From: Eustoma russellianum
Taxonomy: Eukaryota > Streptophyta > Magnoliopsida > Gentianales > Gentianaceae
Direction of reading: 5' to 3'
DNA length: 64,000 nt
Assembly (NCBI GenBank): GCA_036186865.1
Contig: AP025071.1
Coordinates: 13,488,475-13,552,474, forward strand
Shown here: positions 1 through 9,566 of the stretch, one piece after another
Layout of the letters: each line of letters starts with the position of its first letter
Position numbering within the stretch: position 1 is the first letter of the stretch
The notes under the pieces: model-generated
The model's input: only the letters and a program-made list of their open reading frames with translations
The model's database searches: none
Told to the model about the DNA's origin: nothing
Translations under genes and position numbers: made by a program

Positions 1-29
1 TATTTGCTTTGTAGGTAAATTAGGTACAA

Positions 30-140
30 GAGAATGTTTGAAGAGAATGTTCAAGAGAATGTTTCAAGAGAATGTTTCAAGAGAATGTTGAAGAGAATGT
101 TTCAAGAGAATGTTTCAAGAGAATATTCGAAGAGAATGTT
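30..140 (+). repeat. 13-bp tandem repeat (GAATGTTTCAAGA type)
   Basis: About eight imperfect units of roughly 13 bp are arranged head to tail. The same array lies inverted at 41763-41860. Both arrays follow the same short motif (TTTGCTTTGTAGGTAAATT) and precede the same pol-tail segment, so the array belongs to the element family and is not a chance microsatellite. Confidence 0.8.
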
Positions 141-223
141 TGTCTTTGCTAAGACAAATTCAAAAGTGTCCAAGATAGAGTCTCTTGATCAAGTTGAAAT
201 CAAAATCATCTCCATTATCCACA

Positions 224-239
224 AAGGGGGGGCCGGCCA
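224..239 (+). other. polypurine tract of + strand gypsy-type element
   Basis: CACAAAGGGGGGG is followed by CCGGCCA and then TG at 240. This is the expected place for the plus-strand priming tract just upstream of a 3' LTR. The equivalent tract of the H LTR (41670-41681, - strand) reads CCACAAAGGGGG. Confidence 0.6.
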
Positions 240-1187
240 TGTTTGAAACAAATGGATAATGATCAATCATGATTTGAATTCAAGTTTCAACCAAATTTGA
301 GATTTAAAATTGAAGAAGATTCCAGCTCCTATTTTCTTGATATACACGCCATTTGGAGGATAAATCAACAACACAAAAATTGAATCAAGTTTGAATTCAA
401 ATTCAAACTTCATTTGGATTAAATCTTCAACCATCCTTTGAATTCAACCCCAACCACCTTATCCTCATCAAATCAGATTTTCAAGACCCTCATCACTCAT
501 CAAAAAGCGGCTGGAAGGTTAAGGATATCCTAGGACCAAATTCAAAGTGCACTCAAAATTCAATCTCAACTTGAAGTCAAACTTCACCCAAACTTTTGAA
601 ATCAAGCTCAAGCATATCCAGTCATCAAATCAGCTCCTCCAAGGCTCCATTTTAGTCCACATACACGGCTGAACATGAAGAGAAGACACCTTGCAAGCAA
701 TTCAAATTTTAGCTAGGATTTGTTTTACTTTTTGAATTCAAATAGTTTTCAAGTTTCAAATATTATTAGCTAGCTTATTTTGAAATAAAATATGGTCATT
801 TAAAGGCTGATAGGCGTGGGTTAGAGGCCTATAAATAGACCCCTTTGGCTGATTGTAAACTCACCTTTTGATTAATAACAATTCTTGATATTTCATTCAC
901 TTTGTGTGATGCTTTGTTTTCTTGGTTTTGCATTAAAAACCTAGGTTAAGATCCTTCAAAGTTGAGCATATTGAAGGTGTTGCCATTGCTTAAAGGTGCC
1001 GTCCAGGAGGGCCGTTTTTGGTTTGCCTGATCAACGACCATCTTGAAGTGTTGGTCTTGCTCATTCGTTTAATCCACACGTTTTTAATCACTAAGGAAGC
1101 AAGGGGAAGTCTTCTTCCTTGTGCCTAACCCTTTGTGAAGGACGTTTGGAAGGTGGAATCGTTGGAGCCCACAAGTTTCACGCATCA
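240..1187 (+). mobile_element. 3' LTR of + strand Ty3/gypsy-type element
   Basis: The LTR starts TGTTTG after a polypurine tract and ends GCATCA. A TATA box lies at 830-837. The last about 100 bp resemble 62852-62944, which ends in the same GCATCA and is followed by a tRNA-Met PBS; this fixes the right boundary. The next bases, CTTGC (1188-1192), would be the target duplication, but the left end is outside the window and cannot be checked. The left boundary is less certain than the right. The element interrupts the J gag-pol remnant. Confidence 0.65.
830..837 (+). promoter_or_regulatory. TATA box in + strand gypsy-type LTR
   Basis: TATAAATA in the context GGCCTATAAATAGACCCC lies about 590 bp into the LTR. 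It is the likely core promoter of that element. Confidence 0.6.
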
Positions 1188-1192
1188 CTTGC

Positions 1193-3277
1193 CGTAGGGA
1201 GGTGACTTCACTGGGCAAAGCGGAGGGTAAATCAGATGAAGAAAATAAAGTTTCTTTGTAAAGTAAGATGTACACGGTTTTATTGGAATTGACTGAATGG
1301 AACACCTCGCTTTGTGACGCAAAGAAAACACTCTTCTTCTTATCCTTTTCCTCAGAAATGGCAAGTTCTTTCCCCTTTGATTCAGCTTTGTCAGAACGAA
1401 TGTTTTTAAGGAAGACTCTTTCCAATTCTTTTTCCTTTGGATCATTCCGACTTTTGGTCATTCTCTTTTGATCCTCAAACACCTTTTGTGGGGGTAGTGC
1501 GTGCAGCTTAAACAGTTTGTTTTGGTGCCTAAATGAATACCTATTTAAGTAGCCATCATATGTTACTTTGTTATCATATTTCCATGGCCAACTAACAAGA
1601 TATGACTTGAATACATAGGTGCAACATCACATAAGACCTCATCAGAATACCCACCAATTGATAAAGGAATCAAGACTTGTTTATTAACCTTAACTTCGCC
1701 ACAATCATTAAGTCAAGTGAGTCTATAAGGTTGTGGGTGATTGATTAAGGGTAAATCAAGTTTCCTAACAATTTCAATGCTTGCAACGTTTGTACATGAA
1801 CCAGAATCAATGATGAGTCTACACATTTTTCCTCTAACCATGCAATGGATGTGAAAAATGTTTTCTCTTTGCAAATCTTGTTCTTCCATTTTGACTTGAA
1901 CATTTGAAGCACGTCTTACAACTAAGAACTCTTTATTTTCACATTCATTACTCTCATCAACTGTTTCTTCCTCTTCCTCACACGTTTTCTCAACTTCTTC
2001 ATTCTCCTCCAATTCTTCTTCAGAATAGTACTCATTAGACTCCTCAATGAACATGATGCGTTTAGGGTTGGGGCATTGATTTGCAAAATGTCCTTTACCT
2101 AAGCATTTAAAACATTGAATATCATGGAATCTAGTGTTAGAAGTAGTACCTTCCACCTTTGCTTTGCCGTTGTCCATGATTGGAGAGTTGCTTGTTGTGG
2201 GATGTTTTGGAAAGCTTTGTGGCACTTTCCCTTGAAATCCACGGCCTTGACTCTGTGGAGATCTGAAACTTGTCCTATGCTGTACCTTGGAAAAGTTTGA
2301 AGGATTAGGCCGAAAAGAAGGGACAGAGGTGCGTACCTTAAGTTGCCTTTCCACTTTCTCAGCAGTGTGAACCATAGAAGCTAAATCTGTGTAGGGTGTG
2401 AGTTCCACTTTAAATGCAATTTCTTTGTTAAGGCCGGCCAAGAACCTTGCCATTGTGGCCTCCTAGCTTCTTCTATGTTTGTCCTGGTAAGCAAATGTTC
2501 TAACTCTTTATAATATTCATCAACAGATTTGTTACCTTGAGGGAGTTGTTGCAGCTTTTGGTAGACACTTCTTTCATAGGACTGTGATATGAACCTCTTC
2601 CTCATCTCTTGCTTGAGTTCTGCCCATGTGACAACAGGAGGTTGCCTAGCTCGTCTTCTTGCATTTTGTAGATGTTCCCACCAAAGTAAAGCATAATCTA
2701 CAAACTCAAAAGTAGCATACCGAACTTTGGCCAACTCAGAATAATTAGTACAAGAATACATATGATCTACCTTAAGTTCCCATTGCAAGTATGCCTCAGC
2801 GTCACTTTTCCCTTGGAAGGGAGGTATATTCAATTTAGTTGTAATAAACTCCTCTTCACGGGGTTCACTTCTTTCAAACCTGTTGTTATAATACCTCACT
2901 TCCTGATAACAGTCATTATACTCAGGGGGATCATCAAATCTATCCTCAAACGAAATGTTCCTACGACCACCATTTAGACCACGACTCCTACCACGTCCTC
3001 TGTGGGACATGTTTCCACGTTGTTCAGTCCAAGACTCACCACCAAAAGATGTTCCTTCGTTAAAAGGTACACTTGGAGGTTCTCTTCGACCTTGACTAGC
3101 ACTTTCTCCCTTGGGAGCTCGAGAATTATTTTTAAGATCTTCAATTTCACTTTTCATGTGACCAAAAGCTTGAATCATGCTAGCAATAGTTTGTTGCAAT
3201 GTTTCAAGTGTGACAGGACCTTGGGGTATGCTGGAGGTAGAAGGGGGTGAATTTTCTCTTTCTTGTGAAGTAACCAT
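1193..3277 (-). pseudogene. Ty3/gypsy Gag-protease, broken (element J)
   Basis: This reads as the front of a gypsy-type polyprotein. The likely start is the ATG at 3275-3277; an upstream in-frame ATG at 3307 adds about ten residues. A retrotransposon gag domain (WWEHLQ...LKQEMRKRF) is followed by a QGNKSVDEYYKELEH segment, a CCHC knuckle (CFKCLGKGHFANQC, near 2074-2115), an acidic linker and an aspartic protease with the IIDSGSCTN active site. The frame shifts near 2455-2475, stops at a TGA (1713-1715) and shifts again near 1590-1605. Recognisable linker sequence continues to 1193, where the + strand LTR cuts it before RT. The gag N-terminus and the MARFLAGL segment resemble H (4092-4259) and G (57853-58874). 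The family is Ty3/gypsy; the exact lineage is uncertain. Confidence 0.85.
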
Positions 3278-4091
3278 GATTGAAAGCAAGTAAATAAGTC
3301 CAACCAAAAAGTTGACAAGATATTTACTTCTACTTTAAGTTGACAATTGATTAAACAACAATCTTGAACTATCTAAGAATCAAAGAAGCATAGAAGTCAA
3401 GTGATGTTTAGGCCGGATCAAGAAAACTAAGGGTTTGTACAAAACAATCCCTTGACTTACTTCAATCTTTATGCAATCTCAATGGTAATAAAGCGAAAGC
3501 CAAGTACATATACACAAGTGCTCAGTAAGGGTTTGTCCTTGAAACTTTTTCAACAAAGATCAACACTTTGGGTGATGGTACTTTTGCACAAATTTTGTTT
3601 CTAAGTTCCTCTTTTTGTGAATTTGGAACTTTTCTAATATAAGGCTATTCCTCTCCTCTTGTGCAATCTCTCATGCGTCTTGCCTGTTACTTTTGTGACG
3701 TAGGTTGGCTTTTCTCTCTGTTTCTTTCTCAAACAAGCTCTATTTTCTTTCTTTGTGCTTTTTGGCTTGTTTGGTGAGACTACTGCTCACATCCTTTATG
3801 AGACATTGCTCACGGCTTTGGTTTGCTTGCACAAGTTTGGTTGTTCTTTTGTGAAAAAGTTCCCTTTACAAAACGACTGAACGCTAGTGAAGTGACAAAT
3901 ATTTCACAAATATAACAACCAAGAATGTATAAAGTTCAATGCAAGTTCAGAAAGTGTAATGACAACAAGATGATTCGTTCGGTTGGCTAACATCAAGGTG
4001 AATATTCAGCCAACATCAAAGTATGACATGAAAGTATTCAGCCAACATCAAAGTATGAACCAATATGCTTGTAATCAATCAATGCGTACTC
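3278..4091 (-). mobile_element. 5' leader of gypsy element J (non-coding)
   Basis: No long ORF is seen. The sequence is a diverged relative of the H and G leaders: it shares the GTTGACAATTG block next to gag, the GTGCTnnnAAGGGTTTG block and the GTGAGACTACT...CACGGC block at 3774-3816. It joins abruptly to the H gag N-terminus at about 4092, so its own 5' LTR is missing. The junction suggests a deletion or recombination between related elements. Confidence 0.6.
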
Positions 4092-4259
4092 CTAAGTTAT
4101 CCTTTGTTTGTTATCCTCTATGTCACTTCTCATTAAACCAAACTGATTAACAAGGAAAGTGAGTGTTTGCTGTATATTCTCTAGGGTAACCGGGACTGGG
4201 GATGGAACAGGAGTAGATGGGGACGGGGATGGTGTATTATCTTTCTGTTGGGGACCCAT
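4092..4259 (-). pseudogene. Gag N-terminal fragment of gypsy element H
   Basis: A 55-codon frame starts at the ATG complementary to 4257-4259 and ends in TAG at 4092-4094. It encodes a Pro/Ser-rich start followed by TLENIQQTLTFLVNQFG...RSDIEDN. This parallels the J gag start (TLETLQQTIASMIQAFG...KSEIEDL). It is therefore the beginning of a gag cut off where H meets the J leader. It lies directly downstream of the H leader, as expected for gag. Confidence 0.65.
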
Positions 4260-4524
4260 GATTCAGAAGACAATCTCAAAAACCAATTTAAAATATTGAC
4301 AAGATGCAAATACTCTATTTTATGTTGACAATTGTTCAAAACAGCAATTTGGACTATTTCTCCTAAAGATTCAAGTAAATCACAGAAGTCAAATTGTTGT
4401 TCGGGCTGAATGAAATCTACGGGGTTGTTTTAAGTCAATCCCTCAATTTACTTTACAGCATATGCAATTATCAATTGTAGTAAAGTGAAAGTAAAGACAC
4501 ACAAACAAAGTGCTAGCAAGGGTT
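4260..4524 (-). mobile_element. 5' leader of gypsy element H, gag-proximal part
   Basis: This non-coding leader is split by C1. It continues at 27066. It matches 58875-59140 in element G closely, where the same sequence is uninterrupted. Its last five bases GGGTT (4520-4524) are the C1 target-site duplication. Confidence 0.75.
4520..4524. repeat. target-site duplication of C1 (left)
   Basis: GGGTT directly before the TGTTGTGATA LTR start. The same five bases follow the other end of C1 at 27061-27065. Confidence 0.95.
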
Positions 4525-7205
4525 TGTTGTGATATATCATGTTTGAATGATTGCAAAATGCATATGTGAGCATGTATGTGTGTGTAACGTTTAAAGTATA
4601 TGTGTGCATGAGATTGAATTTATGAGCTAAATGTGAAATTGATTGAATGAATCAAGATTGAACAAGTTTGATTAAGATCATGAGATTGAACTTGGCCAAT
4701 TCAATCACATGTCTAAATCAAGACATGTTCAAACTGATCTTAGATGATATATATGCCAATACATGATCTAACCAAGCCTTGAAGTCACATGACTTACAAT
4801 ATAAGGCAAATTGCTCGGTTTAGTATCCTATTGCAGGTTTTGGTTCATATCTTGGGCAAATGAACTCCAAATTGAGTGATTCAAAAGTCCACATGATCCT
4901 TATTCAATTTAGAATCTAATTGGCTGAGGAAAAGCATGCTTGACACGGATAAAAACTGACTTGACACGGTGGTGAAGCTTATTGATCTTTATAAGGGTTA
5001 TTTTGGTAATTTCACCATTTGGACTTCTCATTCTTATTTGGTCTTCTTCCAACGGATTTATATGATCATATGACACATTTATAAGTCATGTCACATCATG
5101 GCAAAAATGAATCTGGAGCAGCACCATGTCTAGGTTCATCCTAGGACAAAATTCCTATTTTTGTGCTAAGGGGTATTCTGGTCTCTTCACTTGCCAATGG
5201 ATCTTCTAACGTGTTATATATTGTTTATATGATGTTTATATGTGTTTATGTCACATATAGTACATGTCCTATATTTATGGAAACGGGCAGCATGGAAACG
5301 GGCAGCTTGGTATATCATTTGGGATTCTTATATTATGGTTATCACATATATGGTTTTCTTGGAATTCTTGGCATTCTTCATATGGTATTCTATGCTACAT
5401 GTTGAAGACATAAATGGCTATATATTATATGTGTGCAAACGGATATTGGCACACAAATCATGTTCAAATTTTCAGATTTTGAACAAGTCAAGGCAAGTTG
5501 AAATAAATCCTATTTTGGTGCTGATTTCAAATGACTATTCTTGTATATTTTGGAGCTGGTTACAAACGGCTATTTTGGTTCAAATTTGGAGCAAAAATCT
5601 CTCAACCAAGAAAGCTATGCAACGGCTATGTGTTCAAAAGTTGAAGACTAATTCAAACTCAAAAGCTTGGCTGATTTCTATCTATCTTTGAACTACTCTC
5701 CAATGCCTATCTTCTAGGCCATTCCAACGTTCATTTAGTGTTCAAAATGAGGAGATAAAATTGTTCAAAATACACGCCAATTCAGCTGCATACATGGCAA
5801 GTTATTCACACATGGACATTGCTGATTGGAGCTGCCTTTTAAACGTTCAAATGAAGCTGTTTTTTCCACCTCATTTCAACGGCTATAATGGATAAGATGA
5901 AGGGTAAAAGTTCAGATTGGAAGACCATTTCAAAGCATCAAAAGATCAACTTTATTTTGAAAGTCAAATGCTGAATTTGGATAGCTAGAAAAGTGCTGAA
6001 TTTTCTCCATTTATCAACCATTCCAACGTCTACATTAAGGAGCCTTTAGGCTGTCCTCTTGGCTATAAATAGCTCCAAAGGTGAAGAGTAAAAGTGCACC
6101 AACGAAAAACAAAAGAAAAGCAAGCAAGACATTCAGCTCTTTGTCTCCATTCTTCTCTTCTATTCTTCTATATTGAAGAACACATTTGCAGCAAGCTTTA
6201 TGATTGTATAGTTCTTCATTTCTTGTCATTTCAACACCTTTAAACGACATATATTGTAAGGGAGAAGCTGGTGTATAAAGCTAACTCCTTAGAGGTGAGC
6301 AAAAGGTGCAAAGGTGCAAAGGTGAAACAAACTAGTTGCTGTTTTTCAGTTTTGGTGAAGTCTCTTGAAGAAGTTGGTGAAAAGCTTCTTCCTTTGACTT
6401 TGTAAGGTGATATTGGTGTTTGGTGTTTAGTGAAATCCAAGAGAAGGTGTCTCTTGGGACTGGAGTAGGTCACATTGACCGAACCAGGATAATTCCTTGT
6501 GTTCTTTACTTATTTTCTGCACTTACTGTTTTCTGCCTGAGAATTACACTAACTTGGCACGCATAATTGAACAAGCAAACAGTCTTAGAATTGCATGAAT
6601 TTTGGATATATTATACTTCAATGTGTTAGCTTTCATTAGCCGCAAGAATCACTAAATTCTAAGGAGTTTAGCATATTCAAATCGTCTTCACAAAATTGTT
6701 GCTACATTCTGTGAACAATTCTGACCAGTGTGCAAAACTTGTTCAATTTGAATAGGTTATCCTACGAATCTTGAAGTGAGCCTTATATCAAATTAAACTA
6801 GACATTGTAAGGTTTAATTTGACATAAGATTCATCAAAATAGCACGGGTAGATTTTGAGATATCATCGTTTGAAGTTAAGCTAACATTCTGCCTGAAACT
6901 GCCAGAATTGCACACTTTACTTGTCTTGTTTATTTGAACGTGCAAACTTGCTTGGAATTGACTGAATTTTTTGTGACATACTATAAACATCCTAAACTTG
7001 ATCTCTGCCAAGTTTGAGAGCTTGCACAGGTGTATAAGTGGTTCAACCAAAACACTCAAAACAGTGAACTGTTTCTGGAAATTCCAGAACCTGAGGCTAA
7101 AGAGGCAAAGGGGTCTTCAAACAAGTTTTTGAAGGTAATTGTAGTGTAATTTCCGCTAACCCACTATTCACCCCCCCCCTCTAGTGGTGCTGTACAGGTC
7201 CAACA
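4525..7205 (+). repeat. 5' LTR of C1 (2681 bp)
   Basis: It begins TGTTGTGATATATC and ends GGTCCAACA, giving TGTTG...CAACA termini. Short ORFs inside it are conserved only as LTR sequence. Three AACGGCTA motifs (5565-5572, 5621-5628, 5878-5885) lie upstream of the TATA box. A run of C residues near 7171-7180 differs in length from the 3' LTR. Confidence 0.95.
6064..6071 (+). promoter_or_regulatory. TATA box, C1 5' LTR
   Basis: TATAAATA in the context TTGGCTATAAATAGCTCC, about 1.54 kb into the LTR. The same block is present in all eight LTR copies, which supports it as the core promoter. Confidence 0.7.
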
Positions 7206-7207
7206 AT

Positions 7208-7219
7208 TGGTATCAGAGC
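7208..7219 (+). other. primer-binding site of C1 (tRNA-iMet)
   Basis: TGGTATCAGAGC, two bases after the 5' LTR, is complementary to the 3' end of plant initiator tRNA-Met, the usual primer for copia and many gypsy elements. Confidence 0.93.
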
Positions 7220-7392
7220 AAGGTTGAGCACCATATTCTTATTTGAGCTGAAAACAGTTTACACTCCAAGTTGCAAAGTTGCTGGAAATTTTCTGGTTTT
7301 CTTATATTCTTCATATTTGGTATCTACAACAAGGTGACACTTTCTTTCCCTTCTTATAAGTGTTTTAAACGTTTTCTCACACACTAAGAAGC

Positions 7393-9498
7393 ATGTCTAA
7401 GTCACACATGAAAATAGAATTAGAAGGCATGTCCACACAAAGACCACCTCTTTTTGATGGAGAAAACTTTAGTCATTGGAAACTTAGGATGAAATTGTTC
7501 TTAATGGCTATTGACATAGACTTGTGGTCCATCATTGAAGATGGACCTTATGTGCCTACTAAGCATGTTATAATTGATGGCTTATCACAAGAAGTTGAGA
7601 AATATAGAAAAGATTGGAGTGATGAAGATAAAAAGAAAATGAGTCTTAATGCTAAAGCAATGCAATTATTGTTGAATGGTTTAAGTAGGAGTGAATCTGC
7701 CTATGTCTCTTCATGTTTAAGTGCAAAGGATATGTGGAAATGTCTTGAAATGAAGCATGAAGGAACTAATCAAGTAAAGGAATCAAAGATTAACATGTTA
7801 ATGACTACACTTGAATCATTCCATTTACTGCCTAATGAATCAATTGTTGATATGGATTTAAGGCTTACAAACTTATACAACTCACTTGAATCCCTTGGTA
7901 AAACGTTTTTGATGAAAGAAAAAGTGCAAAAAGTTTTGAGAAGTTTGCCAATTGAATGGGATGCCAAAGTTAGTGCCATTGAAGAAAGCAAAGATCTTTC
8001 TCAAATAAAACTTGATGAATTGATAGGCTCTTTAAAAGTTTATGAAAACAAGTTGAATATAAGAAAGGCTGAAACTAGTAACAAGTCTAAATCACTTGCA
8101 TTTGTAACAAATGAACCCGAATCATCTAATCAAGCCGAGTATGAAAGTGATGATGAAAGTGATGAAGAAGACATAATGTTGTTAGCTAGGCGTTTAAGGA
8201 AGTTTTTCAAGAAAAGACCAACTAAAAGACAAGCAAAATCAGCTGCCCCTATCAATGTGAAATCTAACAAACAAGATGGTAAATGGTATGATAAAGAACT
8301 TAAGTGTTATGAATGTGGCAAACAAGGACACATCTCATATGATTGTCCAAACAAGAACAAAAACCGTGACATGGATGAAAAGACAAGGACACAAACTAGA
8401 GTAGAACCTAAGCAAAGGAGGAAGAAAGCTCTTAAGGCAAGCACTTGGGATGACACATCTTCATCCGAATCCGAGGAGGAACCTGAAGTTGCACAAACAT
8501 GTTTGGCTTCAAAGTCTACAAATGAGGTAACATTCGATTCTGACTCTGAATGTGATTTTACTCAAGATGAATTGTTGGATGAATTAGAAAAGTTGCATGA
8601 TAGATATAAGAAGCTATCCAAGGAGAAGAAAAGAATAGTTGAGGAGAAGAACAAGTTGGAGACGTCTAACTTGAATCTAACTTCTCAACTAGAAGTTCTT
8701 CAACTTGAATCATCTAACACTATTAGTTCAATGCAAAATCAGATTAAGGAACTTAAGAACAAACATGAAAATGTGCAATGTGTGCAATGTGTTGATTACA
8801 ACGTTTTAAAGTCTAAATTACATGAAATACAAACTGAATTTGAATCATTAAAAGCATGCAACCTAGACTTGAACAAATCTTTGGAACAATGTAAGAATGG
8901 TTCCAACATGTTAGACACTCTTATTGCATCTCAAAAGCATGGAAATGACAAACAAGGTCTTGGATATGTTAAAGAAGCTGAATACACACCTAAGGAAACA
9001 ACATTTGTATCATCTTCAACCAACATGAAATATAGGCCAAATGCATTTAGAAATGAACCTATTCTGCCCACACCACCTTCATCACAAAGATTGCAAAATG
9101 CATCAACATATAGGAAGATAAATACACCTAGAAACCATGCTTACATGTATACAAGAATGCCTAAACAAAGTAGTATGCAATCTGCTCAAGTTATGCCTTA
9201 TATGCAACAACATGCTTATGTGAAGAACATGACATACTCTCGGCCTAAATCAGTTTACAACACACGGCCTAGAAACTATGATAACTCACGGCCAAGATAT
9301 AACTCATATACATGGCAACATTCAAATGCATATAGAACTTACAATGCTTATCCAACTAGACATAAATGTGCAGCCCCTTTTCCATCATATTCTATGTATC
9401 AAAATCCACTATTTGTTCATTATATGCAACATGATTTTAACATTTCAAAACCAAGAAAGGTTGTTCAAGTTTGGGTACCTAAAGGTACACTAACATGA
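7393..9498 (+). CDS. gag: C1 Gag (copia-type, 701 aa)
   Basis: This is the structural protein that packages the element RNA into virus-like particles. Residues about 17-55 (RPPLFDGENFSHWKLRM...DLWSIIEDG) and about 100-225 match the copia Gag N-terminal and UBN2-type regions. An acidic ESDDESDEED stretch precedes a basic RRLRKFFKKRPTKRQ segment. A CCHC knuckle, CYECGKQGHISYDC, lies at 305-318. A predicted coiled coil (LDELEKLHDRYKKLSKEKKRI...) spans about 395-480. The C-terminus is rich in Tyr and Arg with TRPR-like repeats; C1 has 11 fewer residues there than C2 and C3. The frame stops just before pol. The start is the first ATG after the PBS with this frame. Confidence 0.93.
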   Translation: MSKSHMKIELEGMSTQRPPLFDGENFSHWKLRMKLFLMAIDIDLWSIIEDGPYVPTKHVIIDGLSQEVEKYRKDWSDEDKKKMSLNAKAMQLLLNGLSRSESAYVSSCLSAKDMWKCLEMKHEGTNQVKESKINMLMTTLESFHLLPNESIVDMDLRLTNLYNSLESLGKTFLMKEKVQKVLRSLPIEWDAKVSAIEESKDLSQIKLDELIGSLKVYENKLNIRKAETSNKSKSLAFVTNEPESSNQAEYESDDESDEEDIMLLARRLRKFFKKRPTKRQAKSAAPINVKSNKQDGKWYDKELKCYECGKQGHISYDCPNKNKNRDMDEKTRTQTRVEPKQRRKKALKASTWDDTSSSESEEEPEVAQTCLASKSTNEVTFDSDSECDFTQDELLDELEKLHDRYKKLSKEKKRIVEEKNKLETSNLNLTSQLEVLQLESSNTISSMQNQIKELKNKHENVQCVQCVDYNVLKSKLHEIQTEFESLKACNLDLNKSLEQCKNGSNMLDTLIASQKHGNDKQGLGYVKEAEYTPKETTFVSSSTNMKYRPNAFRNEPILPTPPSSQRLQNASTYRKINTPRNHAYMYTRMPKQSSMQSAQVMPYMQQHAYVKNMTYSRPKSVYNTRPRNYDNSRPRYNSYTWQHSNAYRTYNAYPTRHKCAAPFPSYSMYQNPLFVHYMQHDFNISKPRKVVQVWVPKGTLT

Positions 9499-9566
9499 AC
9501 TTAACTTGTCTAACCTTGAAAGGACCCAAAATCAAAGGGTACCTAAGTTGTTATTTACATTTGTAG
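9475..9566 (+). other. candidate 92-nt intron at the C1 gag-pol junction
   Basis: GT at 9475 follows TGG, and TTTGTAG ends at 9566. CTAAC/TTAAC branch-like motifs and a T-rich stretch lie between. Removing it joins Gag codon 694 to a pol frame that begins at exactly 9567; the in-frame TAG at 9564-9566 is the acceptor itself. Gag (ends 9498) and pol do not overlap, so simple ribosomal frameshifting cannot link them. The segment is conserved in C2, C3 and C4. Splicing itself is inferred. Confidence 0.55.

Larger units (their letters stand above)
1..239 (+). pseudogene. Ty3/gypsy pol C-terminal tail, remnant
   Basis: This + strand stretch reads as the last part of a gypsy-type polyprotein. An open frame from 34 to 246 encodes a degenerate FEENV/FKRM repeat and then a segment (KTNSKVSKIES...IISIIHKGG) that recurs almost unchanged on the - strand at 41670-41764. 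There it precedes an LTR. Here it runs into a G-rich polypurine tract and a + strand LTR, so it is the 3' end of an element whose body lies left of the window. No catalytic domain is present. The tail identity rests on the internal match and position. Confidence 0.6.

Noticed and set aside
5242..5691. 149-codon ORF in the C1 5' LTR
   Set aside because: Its partner in the 3' LTR is already different (no equivalent start), and there is no recognisable domain.
7208..7219. tRNA gene signal at TGGTATCAGAGC
   Set aside because: Only 12 bases complementary to tRNA-Met are present, in PBS position. No cloverleaf sequence surrounds it.
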